A stretch of 64,000 nt of DNA from Flavobacteriales bacterium (GCA_020435995.1 JAGQYO010000012.1:1-64000), one strand, 5' to 3'; shown: positions 45,340 to 53,940, counted from the stretch's first letter. Notes: generated by a model from the letters alone, not told the origin. A program made the numbers and translations.

Positions 45340-46701
45340 TCAAACTGTCTGGGAAAAAATAGGCGTTGTGGGTTGGTTTCGATACAGTCTTAAGTCAAAT
45401 GCCATACAAATGTTGCGTACAAAGGGCTTTCCTTTTTCTGTAACCGTCACTCCATTTTCTAATAAAACTAACAGTCCATCAGCTTCCATTTCAGCCAGTC
45501 TATTTTTAATATCGGATAGTGGCAGCCATTCATTCTGCGTGGGGTTCCAGCTAGTTTCGAAGCTACACATGAGGTTCAAAATATGTTTGCGGAGCATTAA
45601 ATCTTCGTCTGACAGTAAATGACCTTTAAACACTGGAATTTCATTTTGGTCGATGAGCCTTTCATATTCTTTGAGGGTTTTTACGTTTTGTGCGAATGCA
45701 TTCCAACTATCGCTAATGCTTGACACGCCCAAACCTATCATTACTTGGGTATGTGCGCTGGTGTATCCCATAAAATTTCGGTGAAGCTCTCGGTTTTTAT
45801 ATGATATCGTTAAATCATCATTGGGAAGTGCAAAGTGATCCATACCAATCTCGAGGTATTGATGTTCTTCGAGTAATTTTTTCCCAAGTTCGTATAGCGA
45901 TCTTTTGTAGTCGTTGTCTGGAAGGTCTTCATCAGAATACAAGCGTTGCGCCTTGCTTACCCAAGGTACATGTGCATAACTGTAATAGGCAATGCGGTCG
46001 GGTTTGAGCGCTATTGTTTTGAGAATGGTGTCTTCAATACTATTTAGCGTTTGCTTGGGAAGTCCAAAAATAAGGTCAAAGTTGATGGACGTGTATCCAA
46101 TTTCTCTCGCAATTTGGCTCACCGCTTCTACTTCTTCATAGCTTTGGTAGCGATTGATAACTCGCTGAACTTCAGGTGTGAAATCTTGAACGCCCAAGCT
46201 CAATCGTTTAAAGCCTAAATCGAATAATACCTGCATTTTATCGCGGGTGGTACTCGATGGGTGCGCCTCAAAACTAAATTCATGTTTGGCCGTTTTTTCG
46301 GCATATTTCAGAAGGCCTTCAATGAGGATTTTGAGGTTTTCTGCGCTGAAAAAGGTGGGGGTTCCACCGCCTAAATGCAGTTCTTTTATTCTGGGCTTTT
46401 GCGATAAGAGGTCGCAATATAATTTCCATTCATTGAGTACCCGGGTAATATAAGGAGCTTCTACCGAATGTTGGGTTGTAATCTTCTTATTGCAGCCGCA
46501 ATAATGACAAAGCGCCTCGCAATATGGAAGATGAATATAGAGGCTTATTCCATCGGATTGATTGGTGGCTTCGAATGTTTTTTTGAGGCTCGTCAACCAG
46601 TCATTTTTTCCAAAACCATCAGATTCCCAGTAGGGTACAGTAGGGTAGGAGGTGTACCGAGGCCCTGGTACATTATACTTACGAATAAGGCTTGTTTCCA
46701 T
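45340..46701 (-). CDS. hemN: Oxygen-independent coproporphyrinogen III oxidase
   Basis: 453 residues, the usual HemN length. Radical SAM cluster motif in YIHLPYCEALCHYCGC (CxxxCxxC plus the following Cys), then LGGGTPTFFSAENL, the GGxP block and SFEAHPSS; the C-terminal HemN domain with HKHILNLMCSFET-like helices is complete. Makes protoporphyrinogen IX without oxygen, so it supports haem supply under low oxygen. The gene is preceded by an FNR-type palindrome, and the cbb3 oxidase genes follow the same logic nearby. Confidence 0.94.
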   Translation of the reverse strand: METSLIRKYNVPGPRYTSYPTVPYWESDGFGKNDWLTSLKKTFEATNQSDGISLYIHLPYCEALCHYCGCNKKITTQHSVEAPYITRVLNEWKLYCDLLSQKPRIKELHLGGGTPTFFSAENLKILIEGLLKYAEKTAKHEFSFEAHPSSTTRDKMQVLFDLGFKRLSLGVQDFTPEVQRVINRYQSYEEVEAVSQIAREIGYTSINFDLIFGLPKQTLNSIEDTILKTIALKPDRIAYYSYAHVPWVSKAQRLYSDEDLPDNDYKRSLYELGKKLLEEHQYLEIGMDHFALPNDDLTISYKNRELHRNFMGYTSAHTQVMIGLGVSSISDSWNAFAQNVKTLKEYERLIDQNEIPVFKGHLLSDEDLMLRKHILNLMCSFETSWNPTQNEWLPLSDIKNRLAEMEADGLLVLLENGVTVTEKGKPFVRNICMAFDLRLYRNQPTTPIFSQTV

Positions 46702-46708
46702 TGTGGTG

Positions 46709-46716
46709 CAAATGTC
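46709..46716 (-). promoter_or_regulatory. Candidate -7 element of hemN
   Basis: Minus-strand GACATTTG differs from TAnnTTTG only at the first base. It ends seven bases before the hemN ATG. Confidence 0.35.
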
Positions 46717-46739
46717 GTGAAGAGAGCAATAGGAGGGAA

Positions 46740-46751
46740 TGATTTTTATCA
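46740..46751. promoter_or_regulatory. FNR/CRP-type operator upstream of hemN
   Basis: TGAT-TTTT-ATCA is an exact palindrome at its arms and carries the core TGA-N6-TCA of FNR boxes. It is centred about 44 bp before the hemN ATG, near -42 from the start site implied by the -7 element, the position of a class II activator. Confidence 0.55.
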
Positions 46752-46769
46752 GGTGTGCGGAAAGTTAAT

Positions 46770-46979
46770 AGTTATCAGTAGTGAGTTACCAGTAGTGAGT
46801 TGCCAGTAGTGAGTTGCCAGTAGTGAGTTATCAGTAGTGAGTTACCAGTAGCGAGTTACCAGTAGTGAGTTATTAGTAGCGAGTTATCAGTAGCGAGTTA
46901 CCAGTAGTGAGTTACCAGTAGTGAGTTACCAGTAGTGAGTTATCAGTAGTGAGTTATCAGGAGCGAGTTATTAGTAGTG
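46770..46979. repeat. Tandem array of fifteen 14-bp units (two heptamers each)
   Basis: Fifteen consecutive units of the form AGTTAcC-AGTAGtG, with variation mainly at positions 5-6 (A/G, C/T) and in the last heptamer (GTG/GCG). Each unit is two related heptamers starting AGT. No gap and no spacers. It fills most of the 353-bp stretch between hemN and the gene at 47055, whose remaining part has only the FNR-type box and nothing else recognised. Confidence 0.95.
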
Positions 46980-47054
46980 TGTCCTTCTGTCAACTCGGAG
47001 TAGCACTCTAATCCAAAAAGAAGCAGGGTATTCTCGGAGGTATTTGGCTTACAA

Positions 47055-47486
47055 TTAGAAATCAAATAATTTTTTATCAGGTTCCACCCACACCCTTCTG
47101 GCCTTTACAGAAAACAGAGCTTTTTCGCTGTAGAATAATAAAGGGAAAGAACTTTTAGAAATTCCAGAAGCAATAAACCTATTGCATAGCTCACAAGTAG
47201 AATTGGTTTCTTGACTTTTAATAAACGAATCGGCCACCGTTAGCCAGAATTTAGTAATGGTTTCATGATAGCCTTCGTCATCTGTATTAGGAGTTCCTAC
47301 TGCGGCATTATGAGCCGTAATATTTTTTCGAACAATTGAAAGTGCTTTTTCCGAAGAATATTTGGACACATACCAAATAGCCACTATGAGATGAGCTTCA
47401 TGTGTCCATTCAACTTTAGGCAGTTGGCGAGCTTCAAATCGCTCGATAAGTGAATTAATTTCTGCTTCTGTAAATGATACTTTCAT
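47055..47486 (-). CDS. Conserved small cytoplasmic protein, function unknown
   Basis: 143 residues, mostly helical. Features: KVEWTHEAHLIVAIWYV (a conserved-looking WTHEAHL block), NTDDEGYHETITKFWL and CELCNRF (a CxxC that could bind metal). No signal peptide. I do not know the family's function. It starts 2 bp after the TauE/UreH-like gene and is the last gene of the cytochrome oxidase accessory group, so co-transcription is likely. Confidence 0.7.
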   Translation of the reverse strand: MKVSFTEAEINSLIERFEARQLPKVEWTHEAHLIVAIWYVSKYSSEKALSIVRKNITAHNAAVGTPNTDDEGYHETITKFWLTVADSFIKSQETNSTCELCNRFIASGISKSSFPLLFYSEKALFSVKARRVWVEPDKKLFDF

Positions 47487-47488
47487 GT

Positions 47489-48196
47489 TTATTCATGACA
47501 TTCTACAACATCGGGATTTTTCTGATTGAACTCAGGACTCACGTAAGGAATACCCAAGTTTAATCCACGAAGGATAAATATGATGCCGATAAGAATAGCT
47601 AAATAGGGAAGGGCTTTTTTCACTTTGTTGCGCATGCGTACGGTTATAAAAGTGGGTGAGATGGCCACAAGCAACATAGCAGGTAATGTACCTAATCCAA
47701 ATATGGCCATATACAACGCTCCTTCTACAATGCCATATTGAGAAGTGGCTCCCATTACTGCAAAATATACCAATCCACAAGGCAAAAACCCGTTGAGCAA
47801 CCCGATAGTGAGTAAAGAGGAAAATGAACCATTTTTCAATTGTGAACCCAGCCCTGCTTTTAATTGGGCAAGTAGTGAAGAAATAGCGGGCGTTATTTCA
47901 AATAGTCGTTCGAAGGAGTAAGGTAGAATAGCTGAAAGGATAATAAGTACACCAAGAGCGATTGAAAGGATTTGCTGGTATCCGAAAAAAGCAATCTTTC
48001 CACCAATAAACCCAAATGCAACTCCGATAAGTGAATAGGTGATTACACGACCAAAATTGTAGGTAAACACGCCACCCAGCATTGTCTTTTTATTTAGCCT
48101 GTTAAGTGGCAGCGCGAGTGCAATCGGACCACACATTCCAACACAATGCAGGGAACCAAGTAAGCCAATCATAAAAGCTGTAACTATATCGACCAA
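47489..48196 (-). CDS. TauE/SafE / UreH-like membrane protein of the cco cluster
   Basis: 235 residues with six hydrophobic segments. The N-terminus has GLLGSLHCVGMCGPI, the signature of the DsbD_2/UreH transmembrane group (annotated as sulfite exporter TauE/SafE family), with the Cys pair C17/C21-like and a second FLPCGLVYFA. Homologues near ccoG/ccoH are thought to move copper or thiols for oxidase assembly. Followed by a short unknown gene and preceded by ccoH at 28 bp. Confidence 0.83.
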   Translation of the reverse strand: MVDIVTAFMIGLLGSLHCVGMCGPIALALPLNRLNKKTMLGGVFTYNFGRVITYSLIGVAFGFIGGKIAFFGYQQILSIALGVLIILSAILPYSFERLFEITPAISSLLAQLKAGLGSQLKNGSFSSLLTIGLLNGFLPCGLVYFAVMGATSQYGIVEGALYMAIFGLGTLPAMLLVAISPTFITVRMRNKVKKALPYLAILIGIIFILRGLNLGIPYVSPEFNQKNPDVVECHE

Positions 48197-48224
48197 TTGA
48201 ACAAGTTATATGAACCTTGAAGGA

Positions 48225-48656
48225 CTAAAGAACGATGTTTTTCTCAAAATAATAGGTTTGATTTCCTGCCTCCCAGTCAATTTTAACCACATATCGGCCT
48301 TTAGAGAGTTGTCCTTTTTCTACTGTTTGTGTTTGTTCTTCATTGGTTTTAATTTCCACTATCACGTCTTTATCTATGTCGCTTGGTCGGTAAAACTGAA
48401 TTTGACCACTTGGTTTTTCGGTTCCAGGAAACTTAAATTGTATGTCGGATTCCGAGATAAGGATAAGCAAACCCGTATCTAGTTCTGAATAATTTGCAGA
48501 TTTATCAATTTGTTCTTGATGTTTGAGTTCCTTGCCATAGTAATCAGGTGTTTCAAGCTGATGATCCACATCAAAGCTCCAAACGACAAAATACAGAATG
48601 TAGCCCATAAAAAGCACCATTCCGATAGCCAAACCATGTCCCCAGTTGAATTTCAT
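48225..48656 (-). CDS. ccoH: cbb3 oxidase assembly protein CcoH (FixH family)
   Basis: 143 residues. One N-terminal membrane helix (about 8-29, GLAIGMVLFMGYILYFVVWSF), then DHQLETPDYYGKELKHQEQIDK, the YY.KEL..Q..ID pattern of FixH, and a periplasmic beta domain. Helps assembly of cbb3 cytochrome oxidase. Upstream neighbour is ccoG (97 bp away), in between there is an imperfect heptamer array. Confidence 0.85.
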   Translation of the reverse strand: MKFNWGHGLAIGMVLFMGYILYFVVWSFDVDHQLETPDYYGKELKHQEQIDKSANYSELDTGLLILISESDIQFKFPGTEKPSGQIQFYRPSDIDKDVIVEIKTNEEQTQTVEKGQLSKGRYVVKIDWEAGNQTYYFEKNIVL

Positions 48657-48671
48657 TTCTTTTATTTTTTA

Positions 48672-48727
48672 GTACAACGTACAACGTATGATGTCCAGCG
48701 TATAACGTACAGTGTGTGGAGTAACGT
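48672..48727. repeat. Imperfect heptamer array (8 units starting GT)
   Basis: GTACAAC GTACAAC, then GTATGAT, GTCCAGC, GTATAAC, GTACAGT and two more: 7-bp periodicity with drifting bases, in the gap between ccoG and ccoH. Confidence 0.7.
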
Positions 48728-48753
48728 TTTACCTAATACTATGTACTTCCTAA

Positions 48754-50172
48754 TTAACCCGGTCCCATAAAATTGGTTTTCACGGTTTCTATTTTACGAT
48801 CACCGCTATACACTTCAATTTCAATTTTTGTTTTTCGGCCATCAAGGTTTTCTTTTGGAATGATAACAAACATAGCCCCTTCGGCAACACCTTTATCTTC
48901 CACGTGCATTTTTTGCCCTACCATTTCAATTTCGCCTTCTAAATCTACAAGTTTGAAGTTGAAATTAAAATTTTCGTTGGTTTTGTTGACCATTTTATAA
49001 TTGTACAGATTTTTTATTCTGCCATCTTCATGTTTGAGATACATCATACCTGGTGTTCGCAAGATGGAAGTTTCAACGTCAGTTCTGCCAAAAATAAAAG
49101 CTCCCATTACCACAACAAGAACTACCAAAACCGCAACGTAGGCCATAATACGTGGTGTTATTTTAAAACTTTGTTTATCAGCTAAATTGGCTTCCGAAAA
49201 ATAACCGATAAGCCTAGGTTCTAGTCCTACCTTCAGCATCATATCATCGCAGGCATCAATACATGCCGTGCAGTTTACGCATTCGAGTTGGGTTCCATTT
49301 CTGATGTCAATTCCTGTGGGACACACATCCACACAGGCCCGACAATCTATGCAATCTCCTTTTCCGACTTCGGATCGAACTTCATTCTTTCCTCCCCATT
49401 TACCTCTGCCTTCACCGCGGCTGTAGTCGTAAGCTACCACCACCGAGTTGCGGTCGAGCATTACACCTTGTAAGCGTCCATAAGGACAAACGGCAATACA
49501 AACTTGTTCTCTAAAATGAGCAAAAACGCCATAAAATAAACCCGAAAATCCGAGCAGAAGGAGCAGTCCCACTATATGATCTAAGGGGTTTCCCATTTGA
49601 ATGGCAAGTAGTTCTTCACTGCCAATAACATAGGCGAGGAAGGTGTTAGAAATTCCAACGGAGATGATAAAAAAGACCAGATGCTTTAATCCTTTTTTTC
49701 TAATTTTTTCGGCATCCCATTTCTGCTTGCTGAGCTTTATTTGATGTTTATAATCGCCTTCTATCCAATACTCAATTTTTCGAAATACCAATTCCATGAA
49801 AATGGTTTGAGGACAAATCCATCCACAAAATAGGCGACCAAAAACTACTGTAAACAAAACCACGAAGACCACACCAGTAATCATAGCCATGGCAAAAAGG
49901 TGAATATCTTGGGGCCAAAATACTTCTCCGAAAATTGAAAACTTTCGATCTATCACGTTGATGAGAAGAAATGGTTCACCACCAATTCGAATCCAAGGTC
50001 CCGCAAAAAGTAACCCGAGGAAAAAGTAACTCAGATAAGAACGGTAATCGTATAACTTACCTTTTGGCTTTTTAGCATAAACCCATTTTCTTTTACCGTC
50101 TTCGCTTATGGTCCCAATACTGTCTCTAAAAGAGTCATCAGGCATAAAATGGTCGTTGTTTTCTTTCGACAT
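48754..50172 (-). CDS. ccoG: Cytochrome c oxidase accessory protein CcoG
   Basis: 472 residues. Several membrane helices in the first half, with the block GWICPQTIFMELVFRKIE and VCPYGRLQGVMLD. Two [4Fe-4S] ferredoxin motifs follow (CIDCRACVDVCP and CVNCTACIDAC), then a helix and a C-terminal periplasmic Ig-like domain. Known role: reduces copper for insertion into cbb3 oxidase. Separated from ccoP by a terminator-like hairpin. Confidence 0.93.
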   Translation of the reverse strand: MSKENNDHFMPDDSFRDSIGTISEDGKRKWVYAKKPKGKLYDYRSYLSYFFLGLLFAGPWIRIGGEPFLLINVIDRKFSIFGEVFWPQDIHLFAMAMITGVVFVVLFTVVFGRLFCGWICPQTIFMELVFRKIEYWIEGDYKHQIKLSKQKWDAEKIRKKGLKHLVFFIISVGISNTFLAYVIGSEELLAIQMGNPLDHIVGLLLLLGFSGLFYGVFAHFREQVCIAVCPYGRLQGVMLDRNSVVVAYDYSRGEGRGKWGGKNEVRSEVGKGDCIDCRACVDVCPTGIDIRNGTQLECVNCTACIDACDDMMLKVGLEPRLIGYFSEANLADKQSFKITPRIMAYVAVLVVLVVVMGAFIFGRTDVETSILRTPGMMYLKHEDGRIKNLYNYKMVNKTNENFNFNFKLVDLEGEIEMVGQKMHVEDKGVAEGAMFVIIPKENLDGRKTKIEIEVYSGDRKIETVKTNFMGPG

Positions 50173-50213
50173 GATTCAAGTGGTGTTGTGAAGTTTGTTA
50201 CATCTTATTCTTT

Positions 50214-50242
50214 TAAAAAAAAATCCACCCGAAGGTGGATTT
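50214..50242 (-). terminator. Hairpin with T tract between ccoP and ccoG
   Basis: Minus strand reads AATCCACC-TTCG-GGTGGATT then a run of T. The perfect 8-bp stem with a UUCG-type loop lies directly after the ccoP stop codon. It would end the ccoS-NO-Q-P transcript or attenuate readthrough into ccoG. Confidence 0.85.
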
Positions 50243-50244
50243 AG

Positions 50245-51414
50245 TTATCCTGCAGTTTGGTTTTCTGTTGCTTCTTTGGGTTTGTCAATGGGTTCAGAGG
50301 GTGCGGTTTCTACCGGCGACTCCACGCTTGGAGCCGCTTCAGTGCCATCCACAGATTCATCATTCCATATTTCTCCTTGTGGTTCTTTTGCTCCTGGAGG
50401 GTTCGATCCTTTCAGGCTTAAAATATAATTGGTCACATCTTTCATTTGACTAGGGCTTAACTGTGCTTCCCAAGGAATCATACCTTTAGTGGGTACGCCA
50501 TATTTTATGGTAGAAAACACTTCTTTAACTCCTCCACCGTGAATCCAATATTCATCCGTCACATTTGGTCCAACGCCACCTTCACCCGATTGACCGTGGC
50601 AAGCCGCACAATTATCTATAAAGATTTTTTTGCCAGAAGCTAAACCAGCCTCTGATAGATCCAATTCTACATTGGTTTCGTCAATAAGGTTGCTCAACCC
50701 TGCCATATAAGCGGCTTTGGCCTCCGCAGCTTCGGCCATTTCCATATTGTATTCATCTAGAGAGGAAGGGCCACTTCCAAAATGATAGTAGGCGATATAA
50801 ATAGGAACAAAAGCAATGGTTATGTAGAATCCCCAAAGCCACCAAGGTGGTAGGTTGTTATCTAACTCGCGAATACCATCGTGTTCATGCTCAAACATGA
50901 TGGACTCTTCTTGTTCAATGGGGACTACATCTGTGAGTGCGGCAGCCCACGACTCAATGGCGTTTGCTTCAACAACTTCTTCACCTCTTATGGTCTTGAG
51001 TAGACCGCGTAGTACATTTATTTGGTAATAAATGAGAAGCAACATGAGTACAATCATTGTGATTAAAGCATAGAATAAATCATCACCCATAACAAATGAT
51101 GATCCCGCAGCGCCACCTTGCGCCTGCGCTGTAAATCCATTGATCATTAAAAGAAATATCAAGACTCCCGCGCCCTTAGATTTTATGCGATCCTTAGCCA
51201 CTTTCCAAATTTCATTGTCAGATGACAATCCTTTGATGGTACCAGATAAAACAACATTAACAACTCCTAGAAGCATGATAGTGCCAACGAGCACCCACAG
51301 CAACACATCATCGCTAACTAATTTGCTGGAACCTGCAACTTCTTGGGCCATTCCTGAAAACCCCATGAAAACTATAATTCCCGCTGCAATTGAGGATTTA
51401 AGTAATTTATTCAT
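50245..51414 (-). CDS. ccoP: cbb3-type cytochrome c oxidase subunit III
   Basis: 389 residues. Membrane segments near 5-22, 38-60, 87-100, 110-130 and the conserved NLPPWWLWGFYITIAFVPIYI helix (about 190-212), followed by a single cytochrome c domain with haem motif CAACHGQSGEGG and Met-ligand region TKGMIPWEAQLS. Only one CxxCH is present, whereas classical CcoP has two; the single-haem form is what I recall from Bacteroidota. A C-terminal acidic, Pro/Glu-rich tail (about 55 residues) is unusual. Delivers electrons to the oxidase. Lies after ccoQ (15 bp). Confidence 0.9.
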   Translation of the reverse strand: MNKLLKSSIAAGIIVFMGFSGMAQEVAGSSKLVSDDVLLWVLVGTIMLLGVVNVVLSGTIKGLSSDNEIWKVAKDRIKSKGAGVLIFLLMINGFTAQAQGGAAGSSFVMGDDLFYALITMIVLMLLLIYYQINVLRGLLKTIRGEEVVEANAIESWAAALTDVVPIEQEESIMFEHEHDGIRELDNNLPPWWLWGFYITIAFVPIYIAYYHFGSGPSSLDEYNMEMAEAAEAKAAYMAGLSNLIDETNVELDLSEAGLASGKKIFIDNCAACHGQSGEGGVGPNVTDEYWIHGGGVKEVFSTIKYGVPTKGMIPWEAQLSPSQMKDVTNYILSLKGSNPPGAKEPQGEIWNDESVDGTEAAPSVESPVETAPSEPIDKPKEATENQTAG

Positions 51415-51429
51415 TTTTCTTTCTCTTTT

Positions 51430-51612
51430 CTAATTGTTCTTTTTATCACTTTCAAGGGGTAGGCTTGCATAATGATCAACCTCGCTTTTTTTCATTCGAA
51501 ATACAATGTAAGTCATCAATAAAAAAAAGCTGAAAAACATCACGAATGAAATGAGAGGAAAAATCTCTACACCATCAATCGTTTGTAAGTGTCCTTTTAT
51601 AAACTTCAACAT
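51430..51612 (-). CDS. ccoQ: cbb3 oxidase small subunit CcoQ
   Basis: 60 residues from the ATG giving MLKFIKGHLQTIDG; the frame runs on 51 bases upstream into ccoNO but those residues look wrong. One membrane helix (about 18-40, FPLISFVMFFSFFLLMTYIVF) and a short charged tail. Tiny single-helix subunit that stabilises the oxidase. Position between ccoNO (4 bp) and ccoP is the usual one. Confidence 0.8.
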   Translation of the reverse strand: MLKFIKGHLQTIDGVEIFPLISFVMFFSFFLLMTYIVFRMKKSEVDHYASLPLESDKKNN

Positions 51613-51616
51613 ACCT

Positions 51617-53743
51617 TTAGTTTTGCGCTTTGATGTCGGTACCCATTCGTTGCAGATATGCAATCAACGCAATGATTTCTTTGTTTTTGTCCGCTTCAAT
51701 TCCATCATTAGCCAAACTTGCTGCTATTTTGGTGGCTTGGGCATCCATATCGGCTAAAACAAGGTCATCGGCAAATTCGGGTGAATAAGGAACACCCAAG
51801 GTTCGCATAGCATCAATCTTTTTAGCAGATAAGCTTATATCTAGATCATCATCTATTAACCAAGGGTAGGCTGGCATCATCGAGCCCGGAGACATGGTTC
51901 GGGGATCTAGCATGTGGTTGTAGTGCCAGCTATCAGGGTATTTAGCTCCAATACGGTGCAAATCAGGTCCAGTTCGCTTCGAGCCCCACTGAAAAGGATG
52001 GTCGTACACAAATTCTCCAGCCTTTGAGTACTCACCATAACGTTCAGTTTCGCTTCTAAATGGACGAATCATTTGAGAATGACATGTGTAACATCCTTCC
52101 CTAACGTACAAATCGCGGCCTTCCAATTCAAGAGGTGTATATGGTTTTACACTGCTAATGGTTGGAATATTAGATTTAACTAAGAAAGTTGGAATGATCT
52201 CGAACAACCCACCAATGGCTACAACAACAAGGCTAATTACTAGCATTTGAACTGGCTTTCTTTCAATCCAACGATGCCAATATTCACCCTCATGCTTGTA
52301 TTCTCCCGTGGGTAATGCTGGTGCTTCGTCTGCCTCATTGGCCAAGAAGTTTCCTTGCGCTGCGGTTTTCATAAGGTTATAAACCATTACACACGCACCT
52401 GTGAAGTACATCAAGCCTCCAAGTACACGTAATTGATACATACCTTGAATCTGAGTAACCGTTTCTAGGAAGTTAGGATAAGCAAGGAATCCTTCCGCTG
52501 TAAATTCGTTCCACATTAAACTTTGAGCAAAACCAGCCCAGTAAAGAGGAAGCGCATAGAAAATAATTCCGAGTGTTCCAATCCAAAAGTGAGCGCTGGC
52601 CAATTTGGAAGAATACAACTCTGTTCTCCACATTTTAGGAACGAGGTAATATAACATACCAAAAGTGAGGAAGCCGTTCCAGCCAAGTCCACCGATATGA
52701 ACGTGTCCAACAATCCAGTCGGTGTAATGTGCGATAGAATTGACGCTTTTAAGCGATAAGAGAGGGCCTTCGAAAGTGGCCATACCGTAACACGTAAGCG
52801 CTACAACCATAAATTTGAGAACTGCACTGTCTCTTACTCTATCCCATGCACCTCGCAGCGTAAGAAGTCCGTTAAGCATGCCACCCCAAGATGGCGCGAT
52901 GAGCATTACACTGAACACAACTCCTAAACTTTGAGCCCAATCGGGAAGAGCAGTGTAGAGTAAGTGATGAGGCCCAGCCCAGATATAAATAAAGATGAGT
53001 GCCCAAAAGTGAACGATAGATAAACGGTAAGAATATACGGGTCTGTTGGCTGCTTTAGGAATGAAATAATACATCAAGCCCAGGTAGGGTGTAGTTAGAA
53101 AAAATGCTACAGCATTGTGTCCATACCACCATTGCACCAGCGCGTCTTGAACGCCTGCATACCAGCTATAAGACTTCATAAAACTTACAGGAAGCTCAAT
53201 GCTGTTTACAATATGAAGCATGGCAACGGTAACAAAGGTGGCGATGTAAAACCATATAGCTACATACAAATGGCGCTCTCTTCTTTTGAGAATAGTAATG
53301 AACATGTTCAAGCCGAAAACCACCCAAATAAGCGTTATTAATATATCAATCCACCATTCTAGTTCCGCGTATTCCTTACCAGAGGTCATGCCCAATGGTA
53401 GCGTTATCGCTGCACAAACAATGATAAATTGCCATCCCCAAAAGTTGATATTTGATAGGAGGTCGCTTGCCATTCTGGTTTTGAGCAACCGCTGAAGCGA
53501 ATAATACACTCCTGCAAAAAGTCCGTTTCCTACAAAAGCAAAAATGACGGCATTTGTATGCAAAGGTCTTAACCTACCGTAGGATAAATATTTGATTAGT
53601 AGGTTGTCATTAAAGAAATCTGCAAAAGCCAGCTGAGAAGCTACAATGAGCCCTACTAACATACCTACAATTCCAAAAACTACCGTTGCGACCAAGAATT
53701 TCTTCACGATCGAGTTGTCATACTCAAACCTTTCCAGTTCCAT
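51617..53743 (-). CDS. ccoNO: cbb3-type cytochrome c oxidase, fused subunits I and II (CcoNO)
   Basis: 708 residues. The first 480 or so are CcoN: twelve membrane helices with haem/copper ligands in LRPLHTNAVIFAFVGN, WWYGHNAVAFFLT and HVHIGGLGWNGFL. After a linker (EADEAPALPTGEYKHEG) and one anchor helix comes CcoO with haem c motif CYTCHSQMIRPF and Met ligand in MSPGSMMPAYPWL. Reduces oxygen with high affinity and pumps protons. The fusion is normal in Bacteroidota. It overlaps ccoS by 20 bp. Confidence 0.95.
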   Translation of the reverse strand: MELERFEYDNSIVKKFLVATVVFGIVGMLVGLIVASQLAFADFFNDNLLIKYLSYGRLRPLHTNAVIFAFVGNGLFAGVYYSLQRLLKTRMASDLLSNINFWGWQFIIVCAAITLPLGMTSGKEYAELEWWIDILITLIWVVFGLNMFITILKRRERHLYVAIWFYIATFVTVAMLHIVNSIELPVSFMKSYSWYAGVQDALVQWWYGHNAVAFFLTTPYLGLMYYFIPKAANRPVYSYRLSIVHFWALIFIYIWAGPHHLLYTALPDWAQSLGVVFSVMLIAPSWGGMLNGLLTLRGAWDRVRDSAVLKFMVVALTCYGMATFEGPLLSLKSVNSIAHYTDWIVGHVHIGGLGWNGFLTFGMLYYLVPKMWRTELYSSKLASAHFWIGTLGIIFYALPLYWAGFAQSLMWNEFTAEGFLAYPNFLETVTQIQGMYQLRVLGGLMYFTGACVMVYNLMKTAAQGNFLANEADEAPALPTGEYKHEGEYWHRWIERKPVQMLVISLVVVAIGGLFEIIPTFLVKSNIPTISSVKPYTPLELEGRDLYVREGCYTCHSQMIRPFRSETERYGEYSKAGEFVYDHPFQWGSKRTGPDLHRIGAKYPDSWHYNHMLDPRTMSPGSMMPAYPWLIDDDLDISLSAKKIDAMRTLGVPYSPEFADDLVLADMDAQATKIAASLANDGIEADKNKEIIALIAYLQRMGTDIKAQN

Positions 53744-53918
53744 TGACTTTTGATTTTTTAGATGATGAATTATTTAGATTTTCGTTTTCAAAGAGAATGC
53801 GTACGGATGGCGTATAATCGTCTTCATATTGACCAGATTTAACCGACCAAATGAAAGCTCCTAAAAAGAAAAGGGCAACAACTAAGCTGGCTCCAATTAA
53901 TAATAAAATAACACTCAT
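53724..53918 (-). CDS. ccoS: cbb3 oxidase maturation protein CcoS
   Basis: 64 residues: one membrane helix (about 3-25) followed by WSVKSGQYEDDYTPSVRILFE, the family signature GQ[YF]DD. Needed for cofactor insertion into the oxidase. First gene of the operon; overlaps ccoNO by 20 bp. The copper ATPase gene ccoI (fixI) that usually precedes ccoS is not here. Confidence 0.92.
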   Translation of the reverse strand: MSVILLLIGASLVVALFFLGAFIWSVKSGQYEDDYTPSVRILFENENLNNSSSKKSKVNGTGKV

Positions 53919-53940
53919 TCAACGCGCGAATTTAATGTTT

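Noticed and set aside
46770-46979. Could the array be a CRISPR?
   Set aside because: Units are 14 bp, directly adjacent, with no spacers and no cas genes nearby.
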